Shown: positions 1 to 8,150, counted from the first letter of the stretch. The stretch: 18,631 nt of DNA from Flavobacteriia bacterium (GCA_030626085.1 DAOUPQ010000012.1:1-18631); one strand, 5' to 3'. Notes: a model not told the origin generated them from the letters alone. Program-made: numbers and translations.

Positions 1-1451
1 AAATCATTAGTTGGTTCGTCAAGTAACAAAATATTACCTTCTTCACGTAAAGTAATTGCCAAATGCAAACGATTTCTTTCACCACCGGAAAGAGTAGCTA
101 CTTTTTTGTTTTGTTCAGAGCCACTAAAATTAAATCTACTCAAATAAGCTCTTGAATTAACTTGCTTTCCACCCATCATGATTAATTCTTGTCCTCCTGA
201 AAAATTTTCCCAAATAGATTTTTCGGGATCAATATTTGTATGTTGCTGATCAACATAAGCAATTTTTGCAGTTTCTCCTACAACGAATTTACCTTTATCA
301 GGAGATTCTTCTCCCATGATCATTTTAAAAATTGTAGTTTTCCCTGCCCCATTCGGACCAATTATACCAACAATTCCGTTTGGCGGTAAACTAAAATTCA
401 AATCTTCATACAATAATTTATCACCAAAAGCTTTTGATACGCCAGCGGCATCAATAACATTTGTTCCTAATCTCGGGCCATTGGGTATGTAAATTTCTAA
501 TTTTTCTTCTTTTTGTTTTTGATCTTCATTCATCAATTTATCATAATTTGACAAACGAGCTTTTGATTTAGCATGCCTTCCTTTAGCTCCCATTCTTACC
601 CATTCCAATTCACGCTCTAATGTTTTTTGACGCTTAGAAGCGTGTTTTGACTCTTGTGCAAGCCGGGTTGATTTTTGTTCTAACCACGAGGAATAATTAC
701 CTTTCCAAGGAATACCTTCACCTCTGTCTAATTCTAATATCCATCCGGCAACATTATCTAAAAAATAACGATCGTGAGTAACAGCTATAACAGTTCCTTT
801 ATATTGAGCCAGATGATGTTCCAGCCAAAGCACTGATTCAGCATCTAAATGGTTTGTTGGTTCATCCAAAAGTAAAACATCAGGTTCCTGTAATAACAAA
901 CGGCAAAGCGCAACTCTTCTTCTTTCACCTCCCGAAAGATTTTTAATTGGTGTATTACCTTCAGGAGTACGTAAAGCATCCATTGCTATTTCAAGTTTTG
1001 TATCAATTTCCCAGGCGCCCGTCGCTTCAATTTTATCTTGTAATTCGGCTTGTTTTGCCATTAATTTTTCCATCTTATCAGCATCAGAATACACTTCTTC
1101 TAAACCAAACATATCGTTTATTTTATTGTACTCATCCAATAATGCTACTGTTTGGGCTACACCTTCTTTAACAATATCAATAACGGTTAGCTCTTCGTCC
1201 AAATATGGTTCTTGAGGTAAATAGCCAACGGTATAATTTTGAGAAAAAATCACATCTCCCTGATAATTTTTTTCAATTCCGGCGATTATTTTTAAAAGCG
1301 TCGATTTTCCCGAACCATTTAAACCCAATATTCCAATTTTAGCTCCATAAAAAAAACTCAAATAAATATTTTTAAGAACCGGTTTATTAGCACCTTGGTA
1401 AGTTTTACTCACGCCGCCCATTGAAAAGATAATTTTTTTATCGTCTGCCAT
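1..1451 (-). CDS. ettA: Energy-dependent translational throttle protein EttA (ABC-F ATPase), 3' end cut by window
   Basis: This is a cytoplasmic ABC-F ATPase without membrane segments. EttA binds the ribosomal E site and gates the first elongation step according to ATP/ADP level (family knowledge). Translating the minus strand from the ATG at 1451 gives about 483 residues, reading MADDKKIIFSMGGVSKTYQG at the start. Walker A GLNGSGKST lies near residues 43-51, signature LSGGERRR near 172-179, and Walker B LLLDEPTNHLD near 193-203. The inter-domain linker contains LERELEWVRMGAKGRHAKSKARL, written here as two parts: LERELEWVRMGAKG followed by RHAKSKARL; this linker is typical of EttA rather than Uup or other ABC-F members. 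The second domain has GPNGAGKTT and LSGGERNR and breaks off in its second Walker B (DEPTNDL) at the window edge. EttA is usually about 555-560 residues, so roughly 75 are missing. The gene follows the DUF349 gene in the same direction but has its own -7 box, and a terminator candidate lies between them. Confidence 0.95.
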   Translation of the reverse strand, partial: MADDKKIIFSMGGVSKTYQGANKPVLKNIYLSFFYGAKIGILGLNGSGKSTLLKIIAGIEKNYQGDVIFSQNYTVGYLPQEPYLDEELTVIDIVKEGVAQTVALLDEYNKINDMFGLEEVYSDADKMEKLMAKQAELQDKIEATGAWEIDTKLEIAMDALRTPEGNTPIKNLSGGERRRVALCRLLLQEPDVLLLDEPTNHLDAESVLWLEHHLAQYKGTVIAVTHDRYFLDNVAGWILELDRGEGIPWKGNYSSWLEQKSTRLAQESKHASKRQKTLERELEWVRMGAKGRHAKSKARLSNYDKLMNEDQKQKEEKLEIYIPNGPRLGTNVIDAAGVSKAFGDKLLYEDLNFSLPPNGIVGIIGPNGAGKTTIFKMIMGEESPDKGKFVVGETAKIAYVDQQHTNIDPEKSIWENFSGGQELIMMGGKQVNSRAYLSRFNFSGSEQNKKVATLSGGERNRLHLAITLREEGNILLLDEPTND

Positions 1452-1479
1452 AATACTGTGAAATTGATTTCTAACTTTG

Positions 1480-1487
1480 CAAAATTA
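1480..1487 (-). promoter_or_regulatory. Putative -7 box (TAATTTTG) of ettA
   Basis: On the minus strand TAATTTTG matches the Bacteroidota -7 consensus TAnnTTTG exactly. It lies 29 nt upstream of the ettA ATG, a suitable distance for a short leader. I see no convincing TTG-type -33 element at the usual spacing. The overlapping plus-strand sequence TAACTTTG (1472-1479) also fits the consensus, because the site is nearly palindromic, but no gene follows in that direction. Confidence 0.5.
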
Positions 1488-1511
1488 CATATATTTTTTA
1501 ATTGAAGGTAT

Positions 1512-1523
1512 CCGTTTAAACGG
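1512..1523. repeat. Perfect 12-bp palindrome upstream of ettA
   Basis: CCGTTTAAACGG is its own reverse complement. It lies about 25 bp upstream of the proposed ettA -7 box, where an upstream promoter element or operator would sit. It is the most GC-containing motif of this AT-rich spacer. A regulator-binding role is inference only. Confidence 0.4.
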
Positions 1524-1547
1524 TGAGAAAATATTTTTTGTAATTTA

Positions 1548-1582
1548 TCTCTTTCTAAATATGAAATATATTTAGAAAGAGA
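1548..1582. repeat. Perfect 15-bp inverted repeat with 5-nt loop
   Basis: The arm TCTCTTTCTAAATAT (1548-1562) and its exact reverse complement (1568-1582) flank the loop GAAAT. There is no T-run directly after either arm, so it does not look like an ordinary intrinsic terminator. It lies between the terminator candidate of the DUF349 gene and the ettA promoter region. It could be a transcript hairpin, a protein-binding site or a leftover repeat element; the sequence alone does not decide. Confidence 0.6.
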
Positions 1583-1610
1583 ATATGAAATACTTGGTAG
1601 TTTTAAATTA

Positions 1611-1634
1611 AAAAATCCTACCAATTGGCAGGAT
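1611..1634 (-). terminator. Putative intrinsic terminator of the DUF349 gene
   Basis: Read on the minus strand, ATCCTGCC AATT GGTAGGAT forms an 8-bp stem (one G-U pair) with a 4-nt loop, followed directly by TTTTAATTT. It starts about 6 nt after the TAA stop of the DUF349 gene (1640-1642), the expected place for a Rho-independent terminator. Confidence 0.7.
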
Positions 1635-1639
1635 CTTTT

Positions 1640-3748
1640 TTAATATTCTAACTTTCTTAAATAATCTATTTTCCTTTTCCAGATTTCAAGATCATCTTTG
1701 TAACTTTCAATCTTGTCAAATACACTTTTAACAAGAGGATTGTCATCTGAAACATTTGAAATGAAACCAACATTATTTTCAAGCTGCTTTATTTCTTTAG
1801 TAAGATCATCAATTTTTTTACGAACAAAAAACTGTTCACTTTCAATCTTTCTTGAATCATTTTGAGCAACATAAAAATCAACAATATTTTTAAATTTTAA
1901 AAATGCTGCTTCATCTTTACTGATATCTAATTTTTTATAAGCTGCCTCTAATGCCTTGTTAAATTTAGCTTCAATATGATGCATTTTAGTTGGTAAAGCG
2001 CCTAAATCTCTCCATTCAGAAACAATAGAATTTACAGTTTCAATAACCAGATCTTCTTCCTGATTAATTTTCTCTTTTAGGCTATTTAACAACTCTTTTT
2101 TGTCATTAAATACATCATTATATTCCTTATTAGCATCATCTTGCCTATTATTTAATTTATCAAAATAAAAATTACAGGCATCTTTAAATCGTTTCCATAT
2201 TTTATCAGAATCTCTTTTTGGCACATGCCCAATTTTCTTCCAATCTGCTTGAATTTTCTTAAAAATATCAGTAACAGTATTCCAATCTTCGCTATCTTTT
2301 AATGATTCGGCTTGATCTACCAAATGCATTTTTTTTGTCAGATTTTCATATTGCTCCTTTTTAATATTTTTATAGAATGCGTTTTTAGCGTGATTGAAAT
2401 CACGTGTGGCACCTTTAAATAAATTCCATATCTCTTCATTTTTAGTACTTGGCACACGACCAATTGCAAAAAAATCATTTCGCAATTTTTCAATACTTTT
2501 TATTGTATTTTGCCACTCTTTATGAGAAGATATTTTATCAATGTTTACTGATTTTATTTTTTCAATTACCACTAATTTCTTATCAATATTTTCTTCAAAT
2601 TTAGCATCTAGATCTTTTTGAATTTCGTGTCGTCTATGATGAATTTTCTTAGTTGCATCACTAAATCTATCCCAAATTTCATCTCTATATTCACGAGCTA
2701 CGGGTCCAATATCTTCCTTCCACATCCGGTGTAAAACCTGTAATTCTCTAAAAGCTTTATCAATATCTTTCTTTTCTGCAAGCTTTTCGGCTTTTACTGC
2801 CAATTTGGTTTTTTCTTCTAAATTATGTTTAAAATCTAAATCTATAAAATCTCTGTTTAAATGCAATAGATCATAAAACCTTTCAACATGATGGTGATAA
2901 GTCTGCCATATATCATTATACTTTGAACGCGGAATCTGGCCGATTGTACGCCATTCAGTTTGAATTTCCCTAAACTCTTTATACATAGTCGAGGGTTCAG
3001 CATTATTGATTAAAATTTTTAATTTCTCAATTAAAGTTAGTTTCTTTTCAAGATTATCTTTTCGCTCTCTTTCAATTTGCTTGTAATGAAATTGTCGTTT
3101 CTTTTTAAACTCTCTAACCAAATCGAAAAATTTACTTTTTGCAGGCGTAATAAATGTAAAATCATCTATTTCACCACCTTCTTTCACAAATTTCTCCTTT
3201 TCCTCTTCAATAATGGTTTTATACTTACTATTAAAATTCGATTTAATATCTTCAAATTGATCTTTTATATCTTTAACAGAAAAATTGTTGAGTAAATTTT
3301 TAAATTCATCCGCTAATTCCTCCAAACTTAGTTTAGCGTAATCAATTACAGGAATCTCATTTTTTGATTTTTCCTGAATCTTTGTAGAAATATTTTCCAA
3401 AATTTCATTAGAAACATCTTCTTTAGGAGAGTCTTCCTTTTTTGTTTCTTCTTCTTTTATGAAATCTTTAATATTTTCTTTTAGTTCATTTTGAGGATCT
3501 TCTTCAGTTTTACTCTCTTCTGCAATATCTTTTTCAATAATTTCCTCAGGCTTCTCATCAGGTTGACTTTCTTCAACCCTATTTTCAATAATCTCTTCAG
3601 ACTTCTCTTCTTTTTCTTGAACTAAAACTGGTTTATCTTTATTATTTTTTCCAATTTCTTCAGATACTTCTTTAGTTTTTTCAGCACCCTTAATGATTTC
3701 TTTTTCTCCTTTATCCTCAGATAAATTCTCAATATTTTTGTCCAACAT
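1640..3748 (-). CDS. DUF349-repeat protein with acidic, low-complexity N-terminus
   Basis: The 702-residue protein has no signal peptide or membrane segment and is probably cytoplasmic. Residues 1-130 are rich in Glu, Lys, Asp and Ser and look disordered. From about residue 150 to 610 come helical repeats of the DUF349 type, each with a core like W-(R/K)-x-I-G-x-(V/I)-P followed by an IW motif: TEWRTIGQIP near 264-273, RMWKEDIGPV near 341-350, NDFFAIGRVP near 424-433, ADWKKIGHVP near 501-510 and SEWRDLGALP near 577-586. The third core has Phe in place of Trp. The C-terminus (about 635-702) looks like coiled coil. The biochemical role of DUF349 in Bacteroidota is, to my knowledge, not established. 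The gene lies downstream of aroE in the same direction, with a 130-bp spacer that holds a possible promoter. Confidence 0.88.
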   Translation of the reverse strand: MLDKNIENLSEDKGEKEIIKGAEKTKEVSEEIGKNNKDKPVLVQEKEEKSEEIIENRVEESQPDEKPEEIIEKDIAEESKTEEDPQNELKENIKDFIKEEETKKEDSPKEDVSNEILENISTKIQEKSKNEIPVIDYAKLSLEELADEFKNLLNNFSVKDIKDQFEDIKSNFNSKYKTIIEEEKEKFVKEGGEIDDFTFITPAKSKFFDLVREFKKKRQFHYKQIERERKDNLEKKLTLIEKLKILINNAEPSTMYKEFREIQTEWRTIGQIPRSKYNDIWQTYHHHVERFYDLLHLNRDFIDLDFKHNLEEKTKLAVKAEKLAEKKDIDKAFRELQVLHRMWKEDIGPVAREYRDEIWDRFSDATKKIHHRRHEIQKDLDAKFEENIDKKLVVIEKIKSVNIDKISSHKEWQNTIKSIEKLRNDFFAIGRVPSTKNEEIWNLFKGATRDFNHAKNAFYKNIKKEQYENLTKKMHLVDQAESLKDSEDWNTVTDIFKKIQADWKKIGHVPKRDSDKIWKRFKDACNFYFDKLNNRQDDANKEYNDVFNDKKELLNSLKEKINQEEDLVIETVNSIVSEWRDLGALPTKMHHIEAKFNKALEAAYKKLDISKDEAAFLKFKNIVDFYVAQNDSRKIESEQFFVRKKIDDLTKEIKQLENNVGFISNVSDDNPLVKSVFDKIESYKDDLEIWKRKIDYLRKLEY

Positions 3749-3816
3749 TTTATAATGTTTAAAGTTCTAATCTACTTTTTTAAAGTTTCGAAATATACAA
3801 ATAGCTGTCGATATCG

Positions 3817-3824
3817 CAAAACTA
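3817..3824 (-). promoter_or_regulatory. Possible -7 box (TAGTTTTG) of the DUF349 gene
   Basis: TAGTTTTG on the minus strand matches TAnnTTTG and lies 69 nt upstream of the DUF349 start codon. No clear -33 element is seen at the standard distance. The spacer also holds the short palindrome CGATATCG just downstream of the box. Confidence 0.35.
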
Positions 3825-3878
3825 TTATCGTTAAATAGATGTTTCTAATTCAACAAAGTTGCGTAATATATTGATTAT

Positions 3879-4634
3879 CTAAGAATTCCATATTTCCCAT
3901 GCTTTCTCTGCCTGTAATTCTAACATTTGTAAACCATTTTTCACACTTGCCTTTTTTTCTTTTCCTTTTTTCAGAAAAAATGTTTCTACAGGATTATAAA
4001 TCAAGTCAAATAATAAGTGGTTTTTTGTTAAATATTTATAAGGTATTTTTGGAAAATTATCAATATTAGGAAAAGTACCTAAAGGTGTACAGTTAATGAT
4101 TATTTGAAATTTTTTCATAACATCAGCTGTTATATCATCATAAGAAATTATATGCTTATTTTTAGGTTTTCTTGAAATGTATTGATAATTAATATGTAAT
4201 TGATCCAAAGTATAAGCAACTGCCTTTGAAGCGCCGCCTGTTCCTAAGATCAAAGCATTTTTATGATGTATCTGCAATAAAGGCTGAAGTGATCGTTTAA
4301 ATCCATATACATCTGTATTGTAACCTTTTAATCTGTAATCATCTAAAATTTTAATTGTATTTACGGCGCCTATTTCTTGTGCAGCTTCATCAATTTCATC
4401 TAAATATTGAAAAACTTTCTCTTTATAGGGAATCGTAACACTTAAACCCTTTAAATGCTCAATATTGTTATCTAACAACAAAGTAAGGTCTTCAATTTTA
4501 TTTATATCAAAATTTTTATAAATACAATTATCTAAGCCTAGTTTTGCAAATTTCTTATTAAAATAATCTTTTGAAAATGAATACGATATATTCTTACCTA
4601 ACAAACCGTAAATTGACATTTTTTTATTTTTCAT
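3879..4634 (-). CDS. aroE: Shikimate dehydrogenase (NADP+)
   Basis: AroE reduces 3-dehydroshikimate to shikimate with NADPH in the aromatic amino acid (chorismate) pathway, in the cytoplasm. The 251-residue protein shows the substrate-site segment ISYSFSKDYF (16-25), VTIPYK with the catalytic Lys71, the AVNT motif with Asn92, GYNTD with the catalytic-pair Asp108, the nucleotide-binding loop GTGGASKA (131-138), NCTPLG (181-186) and a C-terminal QMLELQAEKAWEIW. Length is slightly short for the family (about 270). Two starts are possible: ATG at 4634 (MKNKKM...) or ATG at 4619 (MSIYGLLG...), which fits the typical AroE N-terminus better; no Shine-Dalgarno decides. It follows the DUF368 pair by 54 nt, a spacer containing two hairpins, and may belong to the same transcript. 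Confidence 0.95.
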   Translation of the reverse strand: MKNKKMSIYGLLGKNISYSFSKDYFNKKFAKLGLDNCIYKNFDINKIEDLTLLLDNNIEHLKGLSVTIPYKEKVFQYLDEIDEAAQEIGAVNTIKILDDYRLKGYNTDVYGFKRSLQPLLQIHHKNALILGTGGASKAVAYTLDQLHINYQYISRKPKNKHIISYDDITADVMKKFQIIINCTPLGTFPNIDNFPKIPYKYLTKNHLLFDLIYNPVETFFLKKGKEKKASVKNGLQMLELQAEKAWEIWNS

Positions 4635-4639
4635 TTTTA

Positions 4640-4672
4640 AGATTATCTTAATCTCTAATATGAATAATTAGA
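4640..4672 (-). repeat. Two adjacent hairpins just upstream of aroE
   Basis: On the minus strand the first hairpin is TCTAAT-(7 nt)-ATTAGA (4672-4654) and the second AGATTA-AGA-TAATCT (4654-4640). Each has a perfect 6-bp stem, and they share one base. The second ends five bases before the aroE ATG at 4634. In a transcript reading through from DUF368 they would sit in front of the aroE start. Stems are AU-rich, so stability is low, and chance is possible in such AT-rich DNA. Confidence 0.4.
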
Positions 4673-4688
4673 ATAAGTGTTTTTTATA

Positions 4689-5708
4689 TTATCTTTTGAA
4701 ATATTTTCTTCTGCCGTACAATTCTAATGACAATAAGATTAAAATACCCACTAAAATAAAACCTATTGCAATCCATGTTGTACTATCTTGTAAATCAGGA
4801 ATATATCTCGCAAAATTTTCAATAACTTTGTCACCCTGACTATCGATTAATACTTCACCGTGTTCATTTGTTTTATAAATTACTTTTTTCCAAGGCCAAA
4901 CTATTCCCAATGAACCTGAAATAAATCCAATAATAACTGAAGTAACGATCTGGTGCCATCTTTTAAGTAAAAAAGCCAAAATATGTGAAGTTATTACCAA
5001 ACCAACCATTGATCCCAAAGTAAAACTCAAAATTATTTTCATGTACCTCATCCGTTCTTCATCATGAATAAAATCAAAATTCCATTTAAAAATATCAATA
5101 ATTACTTTGTATAGTTCATTAACCGAATCAACCAAAAGCAAAACGTAGTTGCCCAATAAAATTAAAATAAACGAACCTGATAAACCCGGCAATGTCATTC
5201 CTGATACTCCTATTATTCCACATAAAAAAACAAACCACAAATTATCATTTTCTTTAGCAGGGCTCATCATACTAATGGCCAATCCTATTGCAATTCCAAT
5301 ACCAATAGCAATTATATTTCTAATACGCCAATCATTAAAATCTTTTAAAATATAGTAAATAGATCCTATGATCATACCAAAAAATGTACTCCAGACATAG
5401 AGTTCATGATTTGTTAAAAAATAGTTTAATACTCTTGAAATACTAAAATAACTAAAGGTACTTCCTGCAAAGACCAACAATAAAAAGCCTCCGTTTATAT
5501 ATTGATAAAAACTTTTAAACCTACCGTTAAACAATAAGCCAAAAGCTTTTTTATTAATTTTTTGTAATGAATAAATTAATTCTTCATAAAATCCAGCTAC
5601 AAAAGCCACCATACCTCCGGATACACCCGGAATCTTATTTGCAGTTCCCATGGCAAGCCCTTTAATAAAAAGGAAGACTTTATCAGAAAAGGTTCTTGTT
5701 GTTGCCAT
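4689..5708 (-). CDS. DUF368 membrane protein, second copy (putative undecaprenyl-phosphate translocase)
   Basis: A 339-residue polytopic inner-membrane protein of family DUF368, whose members in Vibrio and Staphylococcus (PopT) have been linked to moving undecaprenyl phosphate back across the membrane for reuse in wall synthesis (family knowledge). The duplicated family motif is visible twice: GTANKIPGVSGGMVAFVAGF near residues 21-40 and GMTLPGLSGSFILILLGNY near 170-188. Several hydrophobic segments fit an even number of helices, and the C-terminus ends in a basic tail RRKYFKR. Its ATG is separated from the stop of the upstream DUF368 gene by one base (TAATATG), so translation is probably coupled. 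Relative to its neighbour it has a longer loop before the last helix and Met instead of Thr after PGVSGG. Assignment to the family is strong; substrate is inferred. Confidence 0.88.
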   Translation of the reverse strand: MATTRTFSDKVFLFIKGLAMGTANKIPGVSGGMVAFVAGFYEELIYSLQKINKKAFGLLFNGRFKSFYQYINGGFLLLVFAGSTFSYFSISRVLNYFLTNHELYVWSTFFGMIIGSIYYILKDFNDWRIRNIIAIGIGIAIGLAISMMSPAKENDNLWFVFLCGIIGVSGMTLPGLSGSFILILLGNYVLLLVDSVNELYKVIIDIFKWNFDFIHDEERMRYMKIILSFTLGSMVGLVITSHILAFLLKRWHQIVTSVIIGFISGSLGIVWPWKKVIYKTNEHGEVLIDSQGDKVIENFARYIPDLQDSTTWIAIGFILVGILILLSLELYGRRKYFKR

Positions 5709-5709
5709 A

Positions 5710-6630
5710 TTAATCTATCTTTTTTACAGCTAATTTTTCCAATAAAAAGATAACACCAAAGCCAATAGCAGCAAAAAATAAAGCATACATTAACTGGTTA
5801 TCTCCTTCAAAATCAAATGGTAAAATACTTTTTTCTTGTAATATTTTCATTTTTCCATCAATGATCTCCGATTGTAAAACTTTTTTCCAAGGCCATATTT
5901 TATTTAAAGAGCCAATAATAAATCCTGTTAAAGTAGCCAATGTCAAATTTTGATAATTATCAAATAGCCATTTTAAAACCCGTGAAAAGGTTAATAAACC
6001 AACAATAGCACCTAAAATTAAAAAAAATAAAGTTTTAAAGTCTCTATAATGAATAGCATCCAATACCGGTTTATATGCACCTATTAATAATAAGATAAAA
6101 CTCCCTGAAATTCCAGGTAAGATCATGGCGCATATTGCCAATGCTCCAGCTAAAAAAATAAAACCGTTAGAAACTTGCATACTTTGTGGAGGAATAATAG
6201 TAATAAAATACGCTATAACAGCACCTATAACTAACATGATAATAGTAATCAATCGCCATTGAGTTATTTGTTTAGCAATATAAATTACACTTGCCAAAAC
6301 CAAACCAAAGAAAAAAGACCAAAGCAAAATAGGTTGGGTTTCCATTAAATGCCTAATAACTTTAGCTAATGAAATAACGCTTATAAAAATTCCGATGAGT
6401 AAAGCCAATAAAAAGTTGCCATTTATTGATTTCCATGCAGCGGCAATTCCTTCATTTTTAAGAATTTTTATTGCTTTGAGATTTACTTGATTAATAGAAT
6501 TGATCAATTCTTCGTAAATACCTGATACAAATGCAATTGTCCCCCCAGAAACACCAGGCACAACATCTGCTGCTCCCATAGCAACTCCTTTTAATGAGAT
6601 TATAAAGTAATCTTTTAGTGTTCTCTTCAT
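5710..6630 (-). CDS. DUF368 membrane protein, first copy (putative undecaprenyl-phosphate translocase)
   Basis: A 306-residue polytopic membrane protein, paralogous to the gene immediately downstream. It carries the two hallmark loops of DUF368, GAADVVPGVSGGTIAFVSGI (about 20-39) and AMILPGISGSFILLLIGAY (about 168-186), which suggest two inverted halves forming a transporter fold. The shared stretch IWPWKKV near the C-terminal third also occurs in the second copy, confirming duplication. Family members are reported as C55-P translocases supporting peptidoglycan and other envelope polymers. The start ATG at 6630 is preceded at 23-30 nt by an exact -7 box, making this the likely first gene of a DUF368-DUF368-aroE unit. 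Confidence 0.88.
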   Translation of the reverse strand: MKRTLKDYFIISLKGVAMGAADVVPGVSGGTIAFVSGIYEELINSINQVNLKAIKILKNEGIAAAWKSINGNFLLALLIGIFISVISLAKVIRHLMETQPILLWSFFFGLVLASVIYIAKQITQWRLITIIMLVIGAVIAYFITIIPPQSMQVSNGFIFLAGALAICAMILPGISGSFILLLIGAYKPVLDAIHYRDFKTLFFLILGAIVGLLTFSRVLKWLFDNYQNLTLATLTGFIIGSLNKIWPWKKVLQSEIIDGKMKILQEKSILPFDFEGDNQLMYALFFAAIGFGVIFLLEKLAVKKID

Positions 6631-6651
6631 CTAAAAAATATAATTTAGATG

Positions 6652-6670
6652 CCAAATATAATTAATTTGG
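6652..6670 (-). promoter_or_regulatory. Putative -7 box of the DUF368 operon inside a small dyad
   Basis: Minus-strand TATATTTG (6660-6653) matches TAnnTTTG and lies 23 nt upstream of the first DUF368 ATG. It is embedded in an inverted repeat CCAAAT-(7 nt)-ATTTGG spanning 6652-6670, which could be an operator overlapping the promoter. No strong -33 element is visible. Confidence 0.45.
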
Positions 6671-6716
6671 TCAAGGTTTAGACTTAACAAATGAATGGTT
6701 TTTAAAAAATGGTGAA

Positions 6717-6745
6717 ATATTTTAATATTGTACTTATTAAAATAT
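6717..6745 (-). terminator. Putative AT-rich terminator of the TPR gene
   Basis: A perfect 11-bp inverted repeat, ATATTTTAATA and its reverse complement TATTAAAATAT, flanks a 7-nt loop. It lies 11 nt downstream of the TPR gene stop. On the minus strand it is followed, after a few bases, by a run of six T. The stem contains no G-C pair, so it would be weak; termination is plausible rather than certain. Confidence 0.45.
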
Positions 6746-6755
6746 CAAATAAAGT

Positions 6756-8150
6756 TTATTCTTCCTTAATCTTTTCAATCAATAAAATTATTTCTTTTTC
6801 AAAAAAGATCGAAGGAAAGATATTTTTAATGATATGGTGATACTCAAAGTTGAGCCTTAAAGCTTTTTCAAATAAAAATAATGCCTCTTTATGATCATGC
6901 GCTAAATAATTTAAGCATGCCAAACGGTAAACAATTTCAGTTTGATCTTTATATTTTTTATCAGCTTTATCCAAAACCTTCATTGCCTGTTCATTATTTT
7001 CAGAAAAATGCAAAACATCTGCTAATGCAATATAAATATCTACTCTATCATTTTCCAGATCAATACTTTTTTGATAGGCTTTGATCGCTTCATCAAACAA
7101 ATTTAATTTTAAATTAATCTCAGCCAATTTAATCCAATACTCATTGTTATCCTCATCAATACTCAAGGCCTTATTTATATAATACAATGCCTGTTGGTAC
7201 TCAGATTTCTTGATATAAATAGCTGTAATCGCTAACCATCCTTTATCGAAGATCGGGTCTTCATTAACGGTTTTATTATAGAATTCTAAAGCAAGTTTAG
7301 GTTCATTTAACTGTTCATAACATTTACCAATACGCAAATAAGCAAAAGGAGTTGGTGTATCTATCTCCATGGCGGTATTATAATATTTTATTGCTTCTTG
7401 ATAAAATTTCAATTTTTCTAAAGTCTTCGCTTTTTCCAGATGTGCACCAATAAATTCTTCATCTACTAAAATTGCATAATCAAATGCTTCAAGAGCTTTT
7501 TCATAATTCTCAATTAAATAATATTGTCTTCCAAGCTGATGCCAGGCAACTTCACTATATGGATCTTTATCTACATGACCTAACAAATATGCGATTGCTT
7601 CATTATGCTGATCTAACATATCATAACAATAAATCACATTGTATAATGAAGAATAATTATCAAATTCAACATCTAAACATTTTGCAAAATTAAATCTGGC
7701 AGCGTCAAAATCATCTAAAAATAAATATTCCATTCCAATCATTGAATAGATATCAACATCATCATCTGTATATTGCAATGCCATTTTTAAAACTTCAATT
7801 GCTTTTTTATGTAATCCTTTTTTGGAATAAATTGATGCTTTTTGAATGTAGATCTCATCGTTGGATGGCTCGAATTCTCGTAGTTGATTTAAAATAACAT
7901 CTGCAGCATCTAATTTTTCTTCTAAAATTAATAATTCAACTTTTATCAGCTTCAAAGCAACCGACATTGGATGTTGTGTTAAACCCAATTGAAGTGCTTT
8001 ATTTGCCAATGATAATTTACCATTATCTATATAATACAATATAATTTCTTCAAACTCATTTGAGTCAAAAAAATATACGCTATTGGTTTTGAGCATTAGC
8101 TCAAACTTTGACAACGGAAAATTTTCATTTTCACCTGAAAATTGATGCAT
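6756..8150 (-). CDS. Tetratricopeptide repeat (TPR) protein
   Basis: About 464 residues, almost entirely TPR-like helix pairs. Clear units include AWHQLGRQYYLIENYEKALEAF, given here as AWHQLGRQYYL plus IENYEKALEAF, and also AYLRIGKCYEQLNEPKLALE, YWIKLAEINLKLNLFDEAIK and IYIALADVLHFSENNEQAMK. TPR arrays are protein-binding scaffolds; the partner is not visible. No signal peptide or membrane segment is seen, so a cytoplasmic location is likely. I chose ATG at 8150 (MHQFSGENENF). The open frame extends to an ATG at 8351, but that would overlap the start of pyrR on the other strand and adds a hydrophobic/basic stretch unlike the rest. It precedes the DUF368 pair by 125 bp with a terminator candidate and a new promoter between, so it may be a separate unit. 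It is divergent from pyrR. Confidence 0.85.
   Translation of the reverse strand: MHQFSGENENFPLSKFELMLKTNSVYFFDSNEFEEIILYYIDNGKLSLANKALQLGLTQHPMSVALKLIKVELLILEEKLDAADVILNQLREFEPSNDEIYIQKASIYSKKGLHKKAIEVLKMALQYTDDDVDIYSMIGMEYLFLDDFDAARFNFAKCLDVEFDNYSSLYNVIYCYDMLDQHNEAIAYLLGHVDKDPYSEVAWHQLGRQYYLIENYEKALEAFDYAILVDEEFIGAHLEKAKTLEKLKFYQEAIKYYNTAMEIDTPTPFAYLRIGKCYEQLNEPKLALEFYNKTVNEDPIFDKGWLAITAIYIKKSEYQQALYYINKALSIDEDNNEYWIKLAEINLKLNLFDEAIKAYQKSIDLENDRVDIYIALADVLHFSENNEQAMKVLDKADKKYKDQTEIVYRLACLNYLAHDHKEALFLFEKALRLNFEYHHIIKNIFPSIFFEKEIILLIEKIKEE

Noticed and set aside
947..1171. Plus-strand open frame of 74 codons
   Set aside because: It lies wholly inside the well-supported ettA gene on the other strand, and its translation has no recognisable domain.
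1409..1624. Minus-strand open frame covering the ettA start and upstream spacer
   Set aside because: It overlaps the ettA start in another frame and runs through the inverted repeats and terminator candidate; composition looks like translated spacer.
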